Origin: Spartobacteria bacterium
GTDB taxonomy: Bacteria; Verrucomicrobiota; Verrucomicrobiia; Chthoniobacterales; Chthoniobacteraceae
NCBI GenBank assembly: GCA_025355595.1
Contig: JANXZI010000282.1
Span: forward strand, 1-9,289
DNA length: 9,289 nucleotides
Reading direction: 5' to 3'
Shown: in pieces, positions 6,679 to 9,289 of the stretch
Layout of the letters: each line of letters begins with the position of its first letter
Numbering within the stretch: position 1 is the stretch's first letter
Notes under the pieces: generated by a model
Told to the model about the DNA's origin: nothing
The model's input: only the letters and a program-made list of their open reading frames with translations
Database searches by the model: none
Translations under genes and position numbers: made by a program

Positions 6679-7791
6679 TTGAAAAACCACGCCGCTCCCA
6701 TCCACGTGATCCTCGGGACGGACGATTTCGAGGTGAAGCGCGTGGCGCGGGAGTTGGCGGAAAAGCTCACACCGCCGGGCGACTTCGGGCAGGAGATCAT
6801 CAGCGGGCAGGCGGGCAATGCGGACGAGGCGGCGCAGCGGATCTACCAGACGATCGAGGCGCTGAACACGTTCGGCTTTTTCGGCGGCGAGAAGCTCGTG
6901 TGGCTGAAGGATGTAAATTTTTTCGCAGACGACCGCACCGGCGGCGCGCAGGCCACGCTCGATGCGGTGGAGAAATTCACCGCCCTGCTCCAGAAGCCCC
7001 TGCCGGACGGCACGCGCCTGCTGATCAGCGGCGGCGCGATTGACAAGCGGCGCACCTTTTTCAAGACGCTCGGCAAGATCGCCGAGGTGCAGATGCACGA
7101 CCGCATTGACTCGTCGAAACAGGGCTGGGAGCAGGCAGCGATGCGCCTCTGCACCGACATCGCGGACGCCAAGGGGCTGGGCTTCGACGACGATGCGCTG
7201 GAACTTTTCACGCTCTACACCGGCGGCGATCGCTACGCGATTTCGGGCGAACTCGAAAAGCTCGACTTGTATCTTGGCAAGGAGACGCGGCGCGTGACGC
7301 AGGACGATGTGCGCACGCTCACGCCGATGTCCCGCGCCGGCGTCATCTTCGAGCTGGGCAATGCGATCTCCTCGCGCCAGCTCCCGCGCGCACAGGAGCT
7401 TCTCGCGCAGCTCATGTTCAATGGCGAAAAGGCCATCGGCATCCTCCTCGCGACGATCATCCCGACCGTGCGAAATCTGCTGCTCGCGAAGGATCTCCTC
7501 GTGCGCCACAAGCTCGCGCCGCCGGCCAATCCGTTCCACTTTGGCAGCGCGCTCGATCGGCTCCCCTCAGCCGCCACCGCGCATCTCCCGCGGACGAAGG
7601 AAGGCAAGCTGAACGCCTTTGCGCTCGGCTTTGCCGCCGCGGGTGCGCGCAATTTCGCGCTGCCGGAATTGCAACGCGGCCTGAAGGCGTGCCTCGATGC
7701 GAATGTCGCACTCGTCTCCTCGCCAACGGAAACCGAAGTCGTGCTGGGCCAGCTTCTCGTCCGGCTCATCGGAGGGAAGCGGGGGAAATAA
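6679..7791 (+). CDS. holA: DNA polymerase III subunit delta
   Basis: This 370-residue protein is the delta subunit of the clamp loader, which opens the beta sliding clamp and loads it onto primed DNA. The opening IHVILGTDDFEVKRVAREL is the typical delta N-terminus. FGFFGGEKLVWLKDV (65-79) matches the region that carries the clamp-opening wedge, with Phe67-Phe68 at the tip. GGDRYAISGELEKLDLYLG (182-200) is the conserved helical block of domain II. Residues about 221-275 (GVIFELGNAI to LLLAKDLL) are domain III, which forms the collar with the other subunits. There is no P-loop, as expected for delta. Length is close to the usual 330-350. The start is TTG at 6679: the family N-terminus begins directly after it, and no in-frame ATG occurs before Met139. 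It sits 7 bp after the peptidase stop, which suggests translational coupling; no ribosome site is visible. Confidence 0.9.
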   Translation: MKNHAAPIHVILGTDDFEVKRVARELAEKLTPPGDFGQEIISGQAGNADEAAQRIYQTIEALNTFGFFGGEKLVWLKDVNFFADDRTGGAQATLDAVEKFTALLQKPLPDGTRLLISGGAIDKRRTFFKTLGKIAEVQMHDRIDSSKQGWEQAAMRLCTDIADAKGLGFDDDALELFTLYTGGDRYAISGELEKLDLYLGKETRRVTQDDVRTLTPMSRAGVIFELGNAISSRQLPRAQELLAQLMFNGEKAIGILLATIIPTVRNLLLAKDLLVRHKLAPPANPFHFGSALDRLPSAATAHLPRTKEGKLNAFALGFAAAGARNFALPELQRGLKACLDANVALVSSPTETEVVLGQLLVRLIGGKRGK

Positions 7792-7833
7792 TTTACCGGC
7801 TCGCATCTCCACCAGCAATCCTCCGCATCACCC

Positions 7834-8058
7834 ATGAAGATTATCGGAACAGTCTTGGTTTATGCCGGAGTCATCTCGCTTCTTCTCGGCTACCTCGGCA
7901 TCGTGTTCTGCGGTTTTGCAGACAGCTTAATGCGCGGAATCATAAACCTGATAGTTCCATTCATGGGCCTCCGCGACGCGATGCGCCGTTTTAATTTTCT
8001 GATTTGGCTGTGGGGCGGCGGCGTTGCAGCGATTGTTCTCGGCGAACTGTTGCTCTGA
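7834..8058 (+). CDS. Small two-helix membrane protein, unknown function
   Basis: I do not recognise this 74-residue protein. Residues about 4-27 (IGTVLVYAGVISLLLGYLGIVFC) and 53-74 form two hydrophobic helices. Between them is a short basic segment with Arg34, Arg47, Arg51 and Arg52, so both ends probably face the same side of the inner membrane. It starts with ATG 42 bp after holA on the same strand, without a visible terminator between, so cotranscription is likely. No Shine-Dalgarno sequence is seen. Codon use is less GC-biased than in its neighbours (GGA, ACA, TTG, GTT, TTA and ATA occur), which may mean a different age or origin, or only the demands of a hydrophobic protein. The coding call rests on frame, length and the clear membrane pattern. 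Confidence 0.65.
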   Translation: MKIIGTVLVYAGVISLLLGYLGIVFCGFADSLMRGIINLIVPFMGLRDAMRRFNFLIWLWGGGVAAIVLGELLL

Positions 8059-8060
8059 TT

Positions 8061-8492
8061 TCACCGCCGCCTCATCCGCCGGATTCTTCGCGCCACATCG
8101 CGATCCGCTTCACCGATCAAATCCCGTAGCGCATCCACGGAGATCGCGAGACCGCCAAACGTGATCACCGTCTGCTGCACGAGACGGTCATTCGTCGCGA
8201 CGGTGATCTCGTGTTCGCTCGCGTACTTCGCCGCGAGGCGTTCGATGATGCAGTCCGCCGTCTTCCCTCCGCCCGAATAGAAAACCTGCACGCCACCCGG
8301 CGCGGTTTCCGAATTTGATTTTGCACCCTTCCCGTCGAAAACCACGACCACGCGCACGCCGGACGCATCCTGGTATGCCGTGAGCCTCCGCGTCAGCCCC
8401 TCACGCGCGGCGAGCGCGTTGCGCCCGTGGAGATCGTGCAGATCCGGCCACGAAAAAATCGCACTGTGTGCATCAACGAGGAGATAGCGCAT
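8061..8492 (-). CDS. NYN-domain (YacP/Rae1-like) ribonuclease
   Basis: This 143-residue cytoplasmic protein has the NYN/PIN-like nuclease fold of the YacP group, whose Bacillus subtilis member Rae1 is a ribosome-associated endoribonuclease. The four acidic metal-binding positions are present: Asp7 (YLLVDAHSAI), Asp53 (VVVVFDGKG), Asp80 (KTADCIIERL) and Asp102 (VATNDRLVQQ). The usual DGYN of the first motif is DAHS here. The C-terminal tail is rich in arginine (ARRIRRMRRR), suiting RNA contact, and the protein is somewhat shorter than the roughly 170 residues common in the family. The start is supported by a good ribosome site, TGAGGA at 8504-8499, with 7 bases between GAGG and ATG. It converges on the small membrane protein gene, with 2 bp between stops. 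The small basic protein gene lies 65 bp upstream on the same strand. Confidence 0.85.
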   Translation of the reverse strand: MRYLLVDAHSAIFSWPDLHDLHGRNALAAREGLTRRLTAYQDASGVRVVVVFDGKGAKSNSETAPGGVQVFYSGGGKTADCIIERLAAKYASEHEITVATNDRLVQQTVITFGGLAISVDALRDLIGEADRDVARRIRRMRRR

Positions 8493-8498
8493 CGCTAT

Positions 8499-8504
8499 TC
8501 CTCA
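8499..8504 (-). promoter_or_regulatory. Ribosome binding site of the NYN gene
   Basis: TGAGGA on the minus strand lies 6 bases before the start codon at 8492 (7 from the GAGG core). It is the clearest Shine-Dalgarno sequence in a window where most genes lack one, and it fixes the start of the NYN gene. Confidence 0.7.
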
Positions 8505-8518
8505 CCCGCAGAACTGCG

Positions 8519-8547
8519 AAAAACCGGGCGTGGGCGAGGCCACCGCC
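8519..8547 (-). terminator. Terminator-like hairpin after the small basic protein gene
   Basis: Read on the minus strand, GGCGGTGG (8547-8540) pairs with CCACGCC (8533-8527), giving 7 base pairs with one bulged G and a 6-base loop. TTTTT (8523-8519) follows three bases later. It starts 10 bases after the stop at 8558 and ends before the NYN start at 8492. That is the right place and shape for an intrinsic terminator or attenuator that would lower NYN transcription relative to the small basic protein. Confidence 0.5.
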
Positions 8548-8557
8548 GCGGAAAAAA

Positions 8558-8707
8558 CTAGGCGGCAGCCGCAGCGGCCTTCTTCTTTGCAGGGCGCTTC
8601 GCGCGCACCTTCACGGTCTTGCCGGCAGCCAGCGCCTTCGCCTTGCGGCGGAGAAGGTAATTTGTGCGGCGGCGCTTCTTTTCGATTTTGTTGTATTGCT
8701 TGCCCAT
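8558..8707 (-). CDS. Small basic protein of the Verrucomicrobia/Chlamydiae type
   Basis: This 49-residue protein has 12 Lys and 7 Arg against a single acidic residue. Its start, MGKQYNKIEKKRRRTNYLLR, matches a small basic protein family that I recall as restricted to Verrucomicrobia and Chlamydiae and thought to bind rRNA or ribosomes; the function is not established. The middle is basic, and the tail has alternating Lys and Ala ending in KKKAAAAAA, like histone-type or ribosomal-protein tails. The frame runs open 32 codons further upstream, but the family N-terminus begins at the ATG at 8707, so that start is chosen. There is no Shine-Dalgarno sequence. A possible promoter lies 40-66 bases upstream and a terminator-like hairpin follows the stop, so it may be its own short transcript. 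It is the best lineage marker in this window. Confidence 0.85.
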   Translation of the reverse strand: MGKQYNKIEKKRRRTNYLLRRKAKALAAGKTVKVRAKRPAKKKAAAAAA

Positions 8708-8746
8708 GTTCGTTGAAAGGTGTGGTTGGAAAAGTGAGGGCGTGCA

Positions 8747-8773
8747 GTTACAGGCCGCGCACCGTGCGGTCAA
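8747..8773 (-). promoter_or_regulatory. Possible promoter of the small basic protein gene
   Basis: On the minus strand, TTGACC (8773-8768) matches five of six positions of a -35 box, and TGTAAC (8752-8747) matches four of six of a -10 box. The spacer is 15 bases, shorter than ideal. Transcription would start near 8740, leaving a leader of about 33 bases. The -35 box overlaps a small palindrome, GCGGT-CA-ACCGC on the plus strand, which could be an operator. Confidence 0.35.
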
Positions 8774-8798
8774 CCGCTTATTCGCCGGGCGCTGCGCG

Positions 8799-8872
8799 AA
8801 CATCCGACCTCCAACAGCCAGCCAATGCCGAATGTTTGAATGTTCACTGTCGGATGTTGAATGTTGAATTGT
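8799..8872. repeat. Intergenic TTGAATG-type repeat with 10-bp inverted ends
   Basis: AACATCCGAC (8799-8808) and GTCGGATGTT (8849-8858) are perfect reverse complements. Between and after them are copies of GAATGTT and close variants: GAATGTTTGAATGTT at 8830-8844, GGATGTT and then GAATGTTGAATTG up to 8871. The stretch is far less GC-rich than its surroundings. Strings of this kind recur between genes in some Verrucomicrobia and Lentisphaerae, as I recall them from spurious peptides reading FNIQHSTFNIQ. It sits directly before the ABC permease start, so it may lie in that gene's promoter or leader. Confidence 0.55.
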
Positions 8873-8877
8873 CCCCC

Positions 8878-9289
8878 ATGGCCCTGCCGATCCAATACAG
8901 CCTCCGCAATGTCTTCGTCCGCTGGCGCTCGACGATCGCCACGGTGCTCGGCATCGCGCTGGTCGTGCTCGTGTGGATCATCATGCAGGCGCTCGCGGAC
9001 GGGCTGGAGCGATCCGGAGTCGCGACCGGCGATCCGCGCAACCTCCTCGTCGTCCGCAAGGGATCGGACTCCGAAGCCACCAGCCAGATCGGGCTCGATG
9101 ACTTGCGCTCGATCCAATACGCGGAGGAAATTTCCCGCGACGACGCGGACCGGCCGCTCATCTCCGCGGATGCGCTCGTCACCGCGTATCTGCCGCGCGC
9201 CGGCGGTGCAGAGGGCGGTGCGAATGTGATTTTCCGCGGCGTGTCGCCGAATGGCCTTTCGCTGCGGCCGCAGGTGAGGCTGGTGTCGG
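8878..9289 (+). CDS. ABC transporter permease, MacB/FtsX type (start of gene only)
   Basis: This reading frame has no stop before the window ends, so only the first 137 residues are seen. It opens MALPIQYSLRNVFVRWRSTI, the cytoplasmic start typical of MacB/FtsX-type permeases. One membrane helix follows at about 19-40 (TIATVLGIALVVLVWIIMQAL). The start of the large extracytoplasmic core domain comes next, with DPRNLLVVRKGSDSEATSQI (52-71) matching the conserved region after helix 1. Such permeases pair with an ATPase to export lipoproteins, peptides or antibiotics, or to move lipids. The ATPase should be encoded next to it, outside this window. Start chosen at the ATG where the family N-terminus begins; no ribosome site is visible. 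Transcribed away from the small basic protein gene, with 170 bp between them. Confidence 0.85.
   Translation, partial: MALPIQYSLRNVFVRWRSTIATVLGIALVVLVWIIMQALADGLERSGVATGDPRNLLVVRKGSDSEATSQIGLDDLRSIQYAEEISRDDADRPLISADALVTAYLPRAGGAEGGANVIFRGVSPNGLSLRPQVRLVS

Noticed and set aside
5166..6818. A 550-codon open frame on the minus strand
   Set aside because: It runs antisense through the aldo/keto reductase, the peptidase and the start of holA, all with clear family motifs. Its translation is low-complexity and Arg/Ala-rich, as expected from GC-rich antisense DNA.
6652..7539. A 295-codon open frame on the minus strand
   Set aside because: It is antisense to holA and shows no family features.
8558..8803. 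Longer 81-codon form of the small basic protein
   Set aside because: The family N-terminus MGKQYNK begins at the internal ATG (8707), and the extra 32 codons overlap the likely promoter.

Overview
This is a GC-rich, gene-dense bacterial chromosomal window. It most resembles the Verrucomicrobia (PVC superphylum). The main pointers are a 49-residue, very basic protein at 8558-8707 whose N-terminus matches a small family I recall from Verrucomicrobia and Chlamydiae; a secreted sialate-O-acetylesterase-like enzyme; few clear Shine-Dalgarno sequences; and intergenic repeats of a style I associate with these genomes. The lineage is inferred, since no rRNA marker is present.

Layout. Positions 1-361 hold no gene; a large imperfect palindrome (arms 1-50 and 109-158) fills the first 158 bases. 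Two minus-strand genes for secreted proteins follow: a metalloprotease-like protein with five FG-GAP/VCBS-type calcium-binding repeats (362-2605) and a sialate O-acetylesterase-like SGNH hydrolase (2733-4322). A 189-bp divergent intergenic region separates them from a plus-strand series: an aldo/keto reductase (4512-5699), a secreted peptidase-MA-like metallopeptidase (5787-6671), the DNA polymerase III delta subunit holA (6679-7791, TTG start) and a 74-residue two-helix membrane protein (7834-8058). Converging on this, with only 2 bp between stop codons, is a minus-strand NYN/YacP-like RNase (8061-8492). Upstream of it, behind a terminator-like hairpin, lies the small basic protein gene (8558-8707). 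A divergent intergenic region with TTGAATG-type repeats leads to the start of an ABC-transporter permease (8878 onward) that runs off the window.

How the genes relate. The two left-hand minus-strand genes both encode exported proteins and could serve extracellular polymer breakdown. The plus-strand series mixes housekeeping (holA) with a secreted peptidase and an oxidoreductase, and is probably a loose transcription unit rather than a pathway. The NYN protein and the small basic protein may both act on RNA or ribosomes, but this rests on family resemblance only.

I found no convincing undescribed multi-gene system. The better leads are the terminal palindrome, the metalloprotease-like protein whose zinc motif reads HEISE instead of HExxH, and the aldo/keto reductase whose C-terminal region looks like a ferredoxin domain that has lost its cysteines.
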